From Nitrospira sp. (lineage in GTDB: Bacteria > UBA9089 > CG2-30-40-21 > SBAY01), in the NCBI GenBank assembly GCA_005239945.1, contig SBAY01000221.1, positions 1 through 12,727 of the forward strand: a DNA stretch of 12,727 nt, read 5' to 3'. Shown here piece after piece: positions 1 to 7,062 of the stretch. Every line of letters starts with the position of its first letter. Within the stretch, counting starts at the first letter, position 1. The notes beneath the pieces were generated by a model. That model was not told the DNA's origin and ran no database searches. It saw only the letters and a program-made list of their open reading frames with translations. The position numbers and the translations under genes are program-made.

Positions 1-76
1 TAACCACAAGAGTATAAAATTTTATTTACCCATTTCTTATAAATGGGGTAAATAAAATTTTATACTCTTGTGGTTA
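1..76. repeat. Near-perfect palindrome, 31-bp arms
   Basis: The first 31 bases (TAACCACAAGAG...TTTACCC) are the exact reverse complement of 46-76. The arms can be extended to about 35 bp by pairing ATTT with AAAT and leaving one G bulged. The loop is then only CTTAT (36-40). As RNA this would be a very stable hairpin downstream of qmoC. As DNA it could be a cruciform, a miniature inverted-repeat element, or an assembly or amplification fold-back at a contig edge. No coding sequence is inside it. The outer GTGGTT (70-75) is shared with the next inverted repeat. Confidence 0.9.
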
Positions 77-170
77 AAAAGTTTTGGGGAAGAGAGGGGT
101 TTAAAGGGAGAGAAACACTTTTTTCAAAAAGGGTTTCTCTCCCCTTAAAAAACACCTCTCTTTAAACCAC
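70..170. repeat. Second large imperfect hairpin
   Basis: Successive paired blocks are GTGGTT (70-75) with AACCAC (165-170), AAGAGAGG (90-97) with CCTCTCTT (155-162), and GGGAGAGAAAC (106-116) with GTTTCTCTCCC (133-143). An inner CTTTTT/AAAAAG pair (118-123, 126-131) closes the tip. The stem is interrupted by unequal spacers, so it is imperfect but long. It lies about 350 bases past the qmoC stop and could act as the distal transcription terminator or RNA 3' end of the operon. It could equally be part of a dispersed repeat, because its right arm recurs at the other end of the window. Confidence 0.8.
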
Positions 171-178
171 TACTAAAA
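145..178 (+). repeat. 34-base end repeat, copy 1
   Basis: These 34 bases (starting TTAAAAAACACCTC, ending CCACTACTAAAA) are the exact reverse complement of 12694-12727, the last bases of the window. The copy overlaps the right arm of the 70-170 hairpin. A match of this length on both edges, in inverted orientation, is best explained by a dispersed genomic repeat at which the contig assembly stopped. Terminal inverted repeats of a large element are a less likely alternative. Confidence 0.9.
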
Positions 179-200
179 GTCGGGGAATTTCTGTCCACAA

Positions 201-218
201 CCCAAGATTCGCACTTTT
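201..218 (+). repeat. Left inverted repeat of transposon remnant
   Basis: CCCAAGATTCGCACTTTT matches the reverse complement of 492-509 at 16 of 18 positions. The pair brackets about 270 bases that hold a truncated transposase reading frame on the minus strand, so they look like the ends of a decayed or internally deleted insertion sequence. No target-site duplication is obvious outside them. Confidence 0.6.
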
Positions 219-284
219 AAAAAATAGATGTAGGAATATCAAGGCTTTACAGAATTTTAGATACTACATTATATATAAATCTTC

Positions 285-509
285 TTAATGAGATTGATGT
301 TTGGAAACTATACCAGTTAGTCTACCCCAAATCGAAATTAAGGCATACTCCCACTGCCTTGAACTTAAACCACTACCCTTTAATAGCTCTTCTATACCCA
401 GATAATCATACATCGCCTTAGCAACTAATAGGGGACCTAATATCCTTGCCTCAGTGGGATTCACCTCATTGACAAATACCTCTTTTTGTAAAAAAGTGCG
501 AAATTTGGG
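285..509 (-). pseudogene. Transposase fragment, IS1634-like (N-terminal region)
   Basis: On the minus strand the frame is open from a TAG (510-512) to a TAA (285-287) and gives about 74 residues with no usable ATG. The readable part contains EVNPTEARILGPLLVAKAMY, then DYLGIEELLKGSGLSSRQ, then a segment ending GRLTGIVSKHQSH. This resembles the N-terminal part of IS1634/IS4-superfamily transposases, where a 'LGP.xVgxxlW..LGLdeiL...GLSeRQ' pattern is followed by 'LxxRL..P.SEH'. The catalytic DDE domain is absent and both ends are missing, so it cannot be functional. It starts inside the right inverted repeat, which suggests an internal deletion. Family assignment is by recalled motif only. Confidence 0.55.
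492..509 (+). repeat. Right inverted repeat of transposon remnant
   Basis: AAAAGTGCGAAATTTGGG is the inverted partner of 201-218 (16 of 18 bases match). It sits only 15 bases beyond the qmoC stop codon, so the element landed immediately downstream of the sulfur operon. Confidence 0.6.
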
Positions 510-524
510 CTAAGGAATTACTTT

Positions 525-1634
525 TTACCTTTGTATCTGTTTTGCATAAACCAGAGCTATCGTGCGATAGACTACATGGGCTAACTTGGAATACGGGGCG
601 TAAAAAAAGAGGAAAAATACAGATACTAAGTGGATAAAATAAATGGGATAAGCCAGGATAGCTATATTTGCTAATCTGGTAATCTCAGCCAATAGTCCGG
701 ATAAGACTACGACATAAATTACACCAATAAATAACCAGTCGAAATAACTGCCTATACTCGCTTTTACCTTTACTTTAAACCGGTTGATGACCATCAAGGT
801 GATACCGATAAGAAGCATTATGCCGCTAACATTACCAATAATTTTTAGTGGTGACAATTGAGGATAGGGTGAATGCTGACCCAGGATATAGAGGTAAAAC
901 ACGGCTAAGGCTGTGGTAATAGCCAGCCCGATAAATCCATACAGGACACCAATATGAGCCAGAGCCCTTCCTTTATTCACCTCGCATTTATTAAACCTGC
1001 TGTGTGCCAGTATTTCGAGTATCACTGGAATAATAGAGGAAGGGGAGGGGATAAGCCCACCCTTTTCACATTTTCCATTGCACTGTGTCTGTAACGATTT
1101 CCAGAATCGGATAACGCCGCCGGCAAACACCAACGTGGCAAACATCGCTACAGGAATGAAGATAGCATCGATATGGGTATGCGGCAGGAAATGGCCAAAA
1201 ACTATCTCGCCTGGTGGGATATTCAAATGGCCAGTAGCCGCAAGCACTGCCAGAAGAACCAGGACAGGAAAGGCAATGAGGAGCGGTAGATATTTTATCT
1301 GTCCAACCATCATTGCCAGAAATTTAGGAAAGGCATAATGGGCAATGCTCAACTTTCGGATAGCACCAATTACCTCGCCAGGTTTAGCTCCCCTTGGACA
1401 ATAAGCCGTGCAATCACTGCATTGGTGACAAAGCCAGATATCCGGGTCGCTGACTAATTTATCCTTCAATCCCCACTGGGCATTAATCATCTCCTTTCTT
1501 GGAAATGGTTTATCGTCCGGTGATAATTTACATACCACCGCACAGGTAGCGCATTGATAACACTTTTTTAAAGAACACCCCCCCGCTGAAATTATTTGTT
1601 TGACAAATTTTAAGTTTGGTTTTATATCCGCCAT
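525..1634 (-). CDS. qmoC: QmoC, membrane subunit of the quinone-interacting oxidoreductase
   Basis: QmoC anchors the QmoABC complex in the cytoplasmic membrane and passes electrons between menaquinol and QmoA/QmoB for APS reduction. The 369-residue product is an HdrC-HdrE fusion. Two [4Fe-4S] motifs lie in the soluble N-terminus (C25, C28, C31, C35 and C69, C72, C75, C79). About six membrane segments of a haem-b domain follow (roughly 117-134, 155-175, 225-252, 265-283, 298-316, 328-346), with candidate haem histidines H211, H227, H335 and H353. I chose the ATG at 1634 because AAGGAGGC lies 12 bases upstream and MADIKPNLKF starts the conserved part. The frame extends 21 codons further upstream, but that part is translated spacer repeat. 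The gene is separated from the rest of the operon by 313 non-coding bases. Length and architecture are normal for QmoC. Confidence 0.95.
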   Translation of the reverse strand: MADIKPNLKFVKQIISAGGCSLKKCYQCATCAVVCKLSPDDKPFPRKEMINAQWGLKDKLVSDPDIWLCHQCSDCTAYCPRGAKPGEVIGAIRKLSIAHYAFPKFLAMMVGQIKYLPLLIAFPVLVLLAVLAATGHLNIPPGEIVFGHFLPHTHIDAIFIPVAMFATLVFAGGVIRFWKSLQTQCNGKCEKGGLIPSPSSIIPVILEILAHSRFNKCEVNKGRALAHIGVLYGFIGLAITTALAVFYLYILGQHSPYPQLSPLKIIGNVSGIMLLIGITLMVINRFKVKVKASIGSYFDWLFIGVIYVVVLSGLLAEITRLANIAILAYPIYFIHLVSVFFLFFYAPYSKLAHVVYRTIALVYAKQIQR

Positions 1635-1947
1635 TTTTTTCTTTTTGCCTCCTTGTGATAAATGGTAATCAGTTATCGGTAACCGGTAACGGGTCATTAT
1701 TTAATTATTTACCATTTAACCAATTACCAATAACCTTCTTTCCTCTTACCTGATTACCGGTCACCAATAACCATTATTGTAATGCCTTAGTTATCAGTTA
1801 ATACCAAATGAAATTTTGGATTTTGGATTAAAGATATTAAGATTCCTCAATCCAAAATCGAAAATCCAAAATCCAAAATTGTAATCGTAATCTGATAATT
1901 GATGGCTTACCAACCGGTAACTGAGGCATTACCCATTATCCTACCAT
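1635..1947. repeat. Repeat-packed spacer before qmoC
   Basis: No gene is seen in these 313 bases apart from the qmoC ribosome binding site (1647-1654). The right part is a nested palindrome. An outer pair of 21-mers (1780-1800 and 1911-1931, 17 of 21 complementary) encloses an exact 18-bp inverted repeat (1812-1829 and 1863-1880) built from the word ATCCAAA. The left part, about 1660-1775, is full of short direct words of the type ATTACC, ATAACC and ACCGGT. The transcript would fold into a long hairpin between the small membrane protein gene and qmoC. It may alter mRNA stability or partly terminate transcription. Confidence 0.75.
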
Positions 1948-2106
1948 TCATTGCCCTGGGAAAAATGTGAAACTTACCCACATTAGTACCACCAGAAGTA
2001 TTACTCCCAGTCCGATACTCCAGCCTATCAGTTTCATTTCTACAGGTAGCAGCGGTTCATACTCCATCTTTTTCAACTCATCAACCAATTTTGGTTCTTC
2101 TGCCAT
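1948..2106 (-). CDS. Small single-span membrane protein (52 aa), unknown
   Basis: The product is 52 residues and I do not recognise its family. The first 25 or so residues are charged (MAEEPKLVDELKKMEYEPLL). One strongly hydrophobic segment follows, about residues 27-48 (IGWSIGLGVILLVVLMWVSF), and the tail is short (FFPGQ). It has no signal-peptide cleavage pattern, cysteines or histidines. The start is the ATG at 2106, with AAAAGGAG at 2113-2120. A longer frame to 2217 exists but would overlap the upstream gene and has no ribosome binding site. It lies 71 bases after the YeiH-type transporter gene and starts with the same MAE. A small accessory subunit of that transporter or of QmoC is plausible from position alone. 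The strong ribosome binding site and coherent hydrophobicity favour a real gene. Confidence 0.7.
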   Translation of the reverse strand: MAEEPKLVDELKKMEYEPLLPVEMKLIGWSIGLGVILLVVLMWVSFTFFPGQ

Positions 2107-2140
2107 AATTGTCTCCTTTTCGTTGGGAAGCATAGGACTT

Positions 2141-2160
2141 ATATGACCTATTTGACTTAT
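2141..2160 (-). repeat. 20-base direct repeat flanking YeiH gene, copy 1
   Basis: Read on the minus strand this is ATAAGTCAAATAGGTCATAT. It matches 3905-3924 (ATAAGTCTTATAGGTCTTAT) at 17 of 20 bases in the same orientation. The two copies bracket the YeiH-type gene. A further ATAAGTCCTAT word follows immediately, and a doubled GATGCGG precedes it. Confidence 0.7.
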
Positions 2161-2177
2161 TCCCGCATCCCGCATCA

Positions 2178-3890
2178 TTACACTACTGGTGGCTTGACAC
2201 CATGGAAAAATATCCATGATATAAGTAATCCAATCCAGATGATAAACCCAAATAGAGAAATAACATAAACCAGGGCTAATTTACCTATTCTTTCCTCCCT
2301 TAATTTCTTGAAATTGGAGATAACACCTATGGTAAAGAAGGTCAGGAGAAAGAATATCACCCGGAAGACATTACCTTCATCTGTAGCCAATTTAGCGTTT
2401 GACATAGTTGCCCTTTCTGCTTTAATTTGCCCCTCTAATTCTTTTATTTTATCATTTGCGGCTGTGATTTTTTCGTTTGCTACTGTAGTCATTTCTTTTT
2501 CTGCGGCAGTTATTTCTTGTTTTAATGCCTTAATCTCTTTGTCCACAGGACTGATAGCCCTGGAAGCAGGCAAACAAATTAACAATAATATAATAAATGT
2601 CAGGGCATATCCAAGCACGAATTTAGGAAATCTACGCCATATTTCAATTGCCTGAACCTTTTCATCGGGCTTACGCTCTATCCAGGCACACCAGATTATA
2701 GCCAGGATGAATGCCCAGATACCAATAAAGATATCAATAAATATCTTTACGGTTGTAGCCGTCATCGTAATCCAGCCTTCCATATAGTTGACACCTGTTA
2801 CTGAAAAGGCTTTTGCCCGTATCAAGGCATCTGTAACCGCACCGCTGGCTATGGCGGCACCATCAGTTTTAACAGCCAGCCCCATCCATGCCCCGGCTAC
2901 CAGAGGTTCCTTCCATAAAAATGCCTGAGCCATAAATGGAAGTAAAATAAGCTCAATTACGGCAAAAATAACTACCAATGATGAAACCATAATTGGTACT
3001 ACTGGTCTTGACTTTATGGCCGCACCGGTAGCAATAGCGGCTGAAACACCGCAGATTGATATACCTGAGGCAAGTGGAGCTGACCATTCCCGGCTGAATT
3101 TAAAGTATTTTCGGGCAATAAAATAGACAAGTGCCCAGTAAATGAGATACGCCTCGATAATCGCACAAACTCCTCGAAACATAATTGCTGAGGCCAGACT
3201 GAAGGATTCTGCGGCTTTGACACCGAGTGATGCCCCCATGATGACAATAGCGGTTTTTATATACAATTCAGGCCTTATTGCCTCTTTCAGGAATGCCGAG
3301 AATTTTGTGAAAAAATTTCCTATAATCAGCCCAACTATAAGGGCGATAATAAATCCGGATTCGCCTGATAGTTTTAATGACCAGGGAATACCTGCCTTTT
3401 GTAAATCTGTAGCGGCAATATAGGCATAATTACCTATGAGCAGACAAGCATAACTTACCCAGAAGACTATGGTAAAACCAATAATGAATTTACCTAAATC
3501 TGTCCGTAGTGCCGCCGCACCAATCCCCATAACAACAAGCAGAAAAAGATAGGTAAAAAACAAGGAGGCAAAACCCGATATGCCCTTTTTCTCGAACTGC
3601 TCGCCTACCTTCAAGGTGGTGGTATCTTTTAAGGTGATGGTATCTTCTTTGCCATCAGCCTTTTTGACAGTCACCTTCTGTCCGTCAATCTTAGTAATCT
3701 CACCTTTAATTGTGACGAAATTCTTTGATACAGGAGACATTGCCTTTGAAAGCACTGTCCATTCATTAGTTTTAATACCCCAGCCAAAGATATCCAACCC
3801 GCCAAATGTCAACAGTGACATGACAAATATAACGAGTCCAAGCCCCAAGGCAAGCCAATCTTCACTTATACCTTTCTTTTTTTCTGCCAT
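2178..3890 (-). CDS. Enlarged YeiH/PSE-family membrane transporter (putative sulfate exporter)
   Basis: A polytopic membrane protein of 570 residues whose core, about 177-440, matches the YeiH family (Cons_hypoth698, 'putative sulfate exporter'). It has the signature SGISICGVSAAIATGA (275-290) and a GLAVKTDGAAIASGAV stretch (337-352) where relatives have a similar small-residue motif. The usual length is about 340 residues. The extra parts are an N-terminal membrane span (11-31) followed by a beta-rich, DUF5666-like segment (about 52-100), two more spans before the core, and a predicted coiled coil (about 448-500) followed by two spans (508-526, 537-560). With a cytoplasmic N-terminus (MAEKKKG) both insertions fall outside the membrane. 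AAGGAGG lies six bases before the ATG. Its place between qmoB and qmoC suggests sulfate or sulfite traffic. No substrate can be read from the sequence, and the family name itself is provisional. Confidence 0.85.
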   Translation of the reverse strand: MAEKKKGISEDWLALGLGLVIFVMSLLTFGGLDIFGWGIKTNEWTVLSKAMSPVSKNFVTIKGEITKIDGQKVTVKKADGKEDTITLKDTTTLKVGEQFEKKGISGFASLFFTYLFLLVVMGIGAAALRTDLGKFIIGFTIVFWVSYACLLIGNYAYIAATDLQKAGIPWSLKLSGESGFIIALIVGLIIGNFFTKFSAFLKEAIRPELYIKTAIVIMGASLGVKAAESFSLASAIMFRGVCAIIEAYLIYWALVYFIARKYFKFSREWSAPLASGISICGVSAAIATGAAIKSRPVVPIMVSSLVVIFAVIELILLPFMAQAFLWKEPLVAGAWMGLAVKTDGAAIASGAVTDALIRAKAFSVTGVNYMEGWITMTATTVKIFIDIFIGIWAFILAIIWCAWIERKPDEKVQAIEIWRRFPKFVLGYALTFIILLLICLPASRAISPVDKEIKALKQEITAAEKEMTTVANEKITAANDKIKELEGQIKAERATMSNAKLATDEGNVFRVIFFLLTFFTIGVISNFKKLREERIGKLALVYVISLFGFIIWIGLLISWIFFHGVKPPVV

Positions 3891-3904
3891 GTTTTTCCTC
3901 CTTC

Positions 3905-3924
3905 ATAAGACCTATAAGACTTAT
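3905..3924 (-). repeat. 20-base direct repeat flanking YeiH gene, copy 2
   Basis: On the minus strand ATAAGTCTTATAGGTCTTAT, 17 of 20 bases identical to 2141-2160. It lies just upstream of the ribosome binding site of the YeiH-type gene and fills most of the 50-base gap after qmoB. The core is also palindromic (ATAAGACCTATAAGACTTAT on the plus strand). Confidence 0.7.
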
Positions 3925-3940
3925 AACTCCTATATTTTCT

Positions 3941-6208
3941 TTAAAACCCCTTAAACGGATTCGGTCCAACCCTTTCCATCGTTTCCATAAACTCCTTAAA
4001 TATACCTGGCAACAAATCGTATTCGTTTATAGATAATTGAATTATTTTAACCCTTTCGGATTCAAGTCTTAGCCTGTCTAATGTCTCCTTAACCTTACTT
4101 AGCCTGTAATTTGCCAGCTCACTTCCTTTGACAAAATGACATTGGTAATCATCGCCGTGCTTACAGCCAATCAGGAGTATACCATCAATCCCTTTGGACA
4201 GGGCATCAGATATCCAGACAAGGTTCATCGAGCCAAGACATCTCACCGGGATAACCCGAAGATATGGGGTAATCTGGAGTCTATTCACCCCCGCCATGTC
4301 AAGGGCAGGAATGGCATCATTTTCACACATAAAGGCCAATATCCTGGGTTTTTCCTCGTCCTCTTCCGGCACCTCAATCGCCTTCATCATAGATGAGACA
4401 ATATCAATGGAATAGTTTTTGAAACTGATTATCCGTTCAGGACATGCCCCCAGACAGGTTCCGCACCTTCTACATCTGGTCAGGCTGGGCAAGGGGTTAA
4501 ACTTCTCATCCTCGTTAATTGCCCCAAAAGGACATTCATCCGTGCATCGCTTACACTGGGTACATCTTTGCATAAAAAATTCCGGGTAACTCTCGTCTCC
4601 TGCCCTTGGATGAACAGCTTTCCCCTGACCTGTCAGCTCAATACATTGGATAGCCTTCAACGCCGTACCAACCGCATCATCCATACTTGCAGACATATCC
4701 ATCGGATGACGGACACAACCTGCGGCGTATATCCCTGTTCTGCGTGTCTCATACGGGAAGCAAATGAAATGGGAATCAGGGAAGCCATACCTTAATTGTG
4801 GCAATTCAGGACCCTGTCGGTAGTCAAGATTCAGGATGTCGGAACGAATGATAACCTCTTTTGGTGCTGTTGCCTCTTCTACCTTGCATTCCTCTGTTGT
4901 AGATTGAGGTTCTTCCTCAGTTATAGATTCTATTGCTGTTGCCGGCACTATCCCTGTTGCCAGAACAACCAGATCTGCCTCAACACGGATATTCTCACCC
5001 AGTAAGGTATTTTCAACGGTTATGGCTAAATTATTCCCAGCAATTGTCTCGACACCCACAACCTCTCCTTTGGTTAAAAATATCCCCTCGTCTTCCTGGG
5101 CACAAATATAAAAATCCTCATACTCCCCCATAGTCCGCATATCCTTATAAAATATATAAGCCGTCGCATCCTGATTTTGTTCTCGGACATAGATTGCCTG
5201 TTTCAGGGAGGTTGAACAGCAGAAGGTTGAGCAATAGGGGAGATGGTTATGGTCACGACTGCCAGCACATTGAATAAAGGCTACATTCGTTGCCTCTTTC
5301 CCATCAGACGGTCTGACAATCTTACCCTTTTTTGCCAACTCTTCCATCTGAACATTGGTAATCACATTTGGTGACGAACCAAACCCAAGATGAGCGAGTT
5401 TCGTGGCGTCATAGGGGACAAAACCAGCGGCTAAGACTATTGCTCCGACACGAAATTCTATCGGCTTGCCTTCCTGCTCCAGTGTTACATCGAACAACCC
5501 GGGTCCACCGGCAATCTTCTTAATCTTAGCCGAGGTATAGACCTTAATATTGGGGTTTGCCTCAATTTCCTTGACTAATGTTTCATGAGGTGGTAATTGA
5601 AGCGACTGATAAGGGGATTGCTTGGGGAATTGTTTGTAAAGATTAGTGGAAAACCCTCCAAGTGTCTGTTTCTTTTCTACAAGCACCACCTGACGACCGG
5701 CTTTACCTGCCTCAATAGCCGCAGTCATACCGCTAACGCCGCCGCCAACCACCAATATAGTTCTACTTATCTCGCTTTCGGGTTTGTATGGAACCAACAA
5801 CTCCGTCTTTTGTGCTTTAACAATGCCCATACGCAGGTAGTCCTCGGCCATCATCTGGGTATCTTCATTTGGAGGTGATACCTCATTTGGAGGTATTACC
5901 TCTGGTACCGGCTGACTCCAGATAACCTGCTCACGCAGATTCACCCGCTCCATAATCTTATTGGTATCAAAGGCAAAAATATCCTGGTTGACACGAGGAG
6001 AGCATGCGGCAATAACGATGGTATTTACTCCCTCTGCCTGACAATCGTTATTAATAATTCCCTGTCCTTCCTCGCCACACAAATAAGGATGAGTTTTACA
6101 CACAGGAACTTTATATCCCAGGGTAGCCACCTTTGAGAGTTTTTCTATGTCGAGAGATTCTCCAATCCCACAACCTGTACAAATATAAACACCTAATTTT
6201 TTATCCAT
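3941..6208 (-). CDS. qmoB: QmoB, HdrA-like flavoprotein with MvhD-like C-terminus
   Basis: QmoB is the large cytoplasmic electron-transfer subunit of QmoABC and the expected contact to APS reductase. The 755-residue product has the family's normal length and order. An HdrA N-terminal cysteine region comes first (C10, C13, C37, C44, C69), then an FAD-binding GGGVSG at 155-160. The HdrA signature CAGSRD...LPYCS..CC spans 314-331. Two ferredoxin motifs follow (C549, C552, C555, C559 and C579, C582, C585, C589), then an MvhD-like domain (C628, C657, C682, C690). The start has AAGGAGG five bases away. An acidic linker is seen at about 430-450. A six-residue tandem duplication (PPNEVS/PPNEDT, about 106-117) is encoded by an 18-base repeat. 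The gene is separated from qmoA by the nuclease-fold gene, which is not the usual arrangement. Confidence 0.96.
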   Translation of the reverse strand: MDKKLGVYICTGCGIGESLDIEKLSKVATLGYKVPVCKTHPYLCGEEGQGIINNDCQAEGVNTIVIAACSPRVNQDIFAFDTNKIMERVNLREQVIWSQPVPEVIPPNEVSPPNEDTQMMAEDYLRMGIVKAQKTELLVPYKPESEISRTILVVGGGVSGMTAAIEAGKAGRQVVLVEKKQTLGGFSTNLYKQFPKQSPYQSLQLPPHETLVKEIEANPNIKVYTSAKIKKIAGGPGLFDVTLEQEGKPIEFRVGAIVLAAGFVPYDATKLAHLGFGSSPNVITNVQMEELAKKGKIVRPSDGKEATNVAFIQCAGSRDHNHLPYCSTFCCSTSLKQAIYVREQNQDATAYIFYKDMRTMGEYEDFYICAQEDEGIFLTKGEVVGVETIAGNNLAITVENTLLGENIRVEADLVVLATGIVPATAIESITEEEPQSTTEECKVEEATAPKEVIIRSDILNLDYRQGPELPQLRYGFPDSHFICFPYETRRTGIYAAGCVRHPMDMSASMDDAVGTALKAIQCIELTGQGKAVHPRAGDESYPEFFMQRCTQCKRCTDECPFGAINEDEKFNPLPSLTRCRRCGTCLGACPERIISFKNYSIDIVSSMMKAIEVPEEDEEKPRILAFMCENDAIPALDMAGVNRLQITPYLRVIPVRCLGSMNLVWISDALSKGIDGILLIGCKHGDDYQCHFVKGSELANYRLSKVKETLDRLRLESERVKIIQLSINEYDLLPGIFKEFMETMERVGPNPFKGF
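5865..5900 (-). repeat. 18-base tandem duplication inside qmoB
   Basis: Two adjacent 18-base units (5865-5882 and 5883-5900) differ at two positions and encode PPNEVS-PPNEDT in the linker ahead of the FAD domain. The unit keeps the frame and falls in a region likely to tolerate length change. Confidence 0.85.
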
Positions 6209-6304
6209 AAATTCCTCCTTCTATAATGTTAATTTATTTGCCAATGAAGTTGTATGAGCAAGACATAGAGACCAGAATATCTGCGCACTTACGAAAATTC
6301 AGAG

Positions 6305-7039
6305 TTAATCTTCTAATTCATCATAGGTAATAAGTTGAATCCCAAGTTTCTGGCAGAGATTGACTCCTTCTTCCTCCATAGTAACTGCTACAAACAAAAG
6401 TTTAGGGACAATACCAACCTTTTCGGCATAAAGTTCACCTATTTTATAGAGCCTGTCCACATGGGCTTCATCAGCCGAGGATTTTATCTCAACCAGAAAA
6501 TGCTGGCCATTGCGAATCAAAAGGTCCATCTGAATCTGTGAATTGGGAGCACCAACTTTTCCCTCTTTATCTTTAATCTTCCACTCCGAGACCTCTTTTG
6601 CCTCAATCTTCTTCAAAAGTAGCTCTTGCAAGGTCTTTCTTATAGTAACCTCTGTCTCCTTTCCCCATCTGGAGCCAATAGTTCTGATACTCATTCCTAA
6701 CTTTCTTGTTTCTTTATGTTGTATCTCTAACTGTTTATCTACTGTATCCAACCGTTTATCTACTGTATCCAACCGTTTATCTACTCCCCCAAATCTTAAT
6801 AGCATTTCCTTGTGCATCTCCTCAAACCGTTTGTCTGATGCCTCAAACCTCTGCTGAGCCTCTTTTCTGAAGGCACGAAGTTCATCCAGTATCTGCTTCA
6901 TCTCTTCTCTTGTAGGAAAAGTTTCTGTTAAGATAACATTTATCTCTCTTCTAAATTGGGTATCCCTCCTTAGAAGTAAAGGCAATATCCTTTTGATATG
7001 TTCTTCTTCTTCTTTTATCAATAGATTTGCTGTAGGCAT
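6305..7039 (-). CDS. DUF3782-like protein: coiled coil plus PD-(D/E)XK nuclease fold
   Basis: The product is 244 residues. Residues about 45-115 are a charged coiled coil carrying heptads VDKRLDT-VDKRLDT-VDKQLEI (86-106). Then comes a conserved-looking GSRWGKETE (122-130), and the C-terminal half has the layout of the PD-(D/E)XK superfamily: D172 in QMDLLIRNGQ and E184-I-K186 in HFLVEIKS. This matches DUF3782-type proteins, which have no established function. The active-site residues are present, so nuclease activity is possible but unproven. The start at 7039 is 23 bases past the qmoA stop and is preceded by AAGGAAG, so it is probably co-transcribed with qmoA. Nothing in it suggests sulfur chemistry. 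It looks like an accessory or mobile gene that landed between qmoA and qmoB without breaking either. Confidence 0.8.
   Translation of the reverse strand: MPTANLLIKEEEEHIKRILPLLLRRDTQFRREINVILTETFPTREEMKQILDELRAFRKEAQQRFEASDKRFEEMHKEMLLRFGGVDKRLDTVDKRLDTVDKQLEIQHKETRKLGMSIRTIGSRWGKETEVTIRKTLQELLLKKIEAKEVSEWKIKDKEGKVGAPNSQIQMDLLIRNGQHFLVEIKSSADEAHVDRLYKIGELYAEKVGIVPKLLFVAVTMEEEGVNLCQKLGIQLITYDELED
6731..6790 (-). repeat. 21-base tandem repeats coding coiled-coil heptads
   Basis: Units 6731-6751 and 6752-6772 are nearly identical (one change in 21) and a third partial unit runs to 6790. Each encodes exactly one heptad of the VDKRLDT type, so copy-number change would lengthen or shorten the coiled coil in frame. 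Confidence 0.85.
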
Positions 7040-7062
7040 TTTATTCTTCCTTGTATAACGAG

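Noticed and set aside
1635..1697. Upstream extension of qmoC by 21 codons
   Set aside because: The added residues (MTRYRLPITDYHLSQGG...) translate spacer repeats and the ribosome binding site itself; the ATG at 1634 has the Shine-Dalgarno and starts the conserved protein.
2107..2217. Upstream extension of the small membrane protein to 89 residues
   Set aside because: It would overlap the end of the YeiH-type gene, translate the direct repeat and bypass the clear AAAAGGAG before the ATG at 2106.
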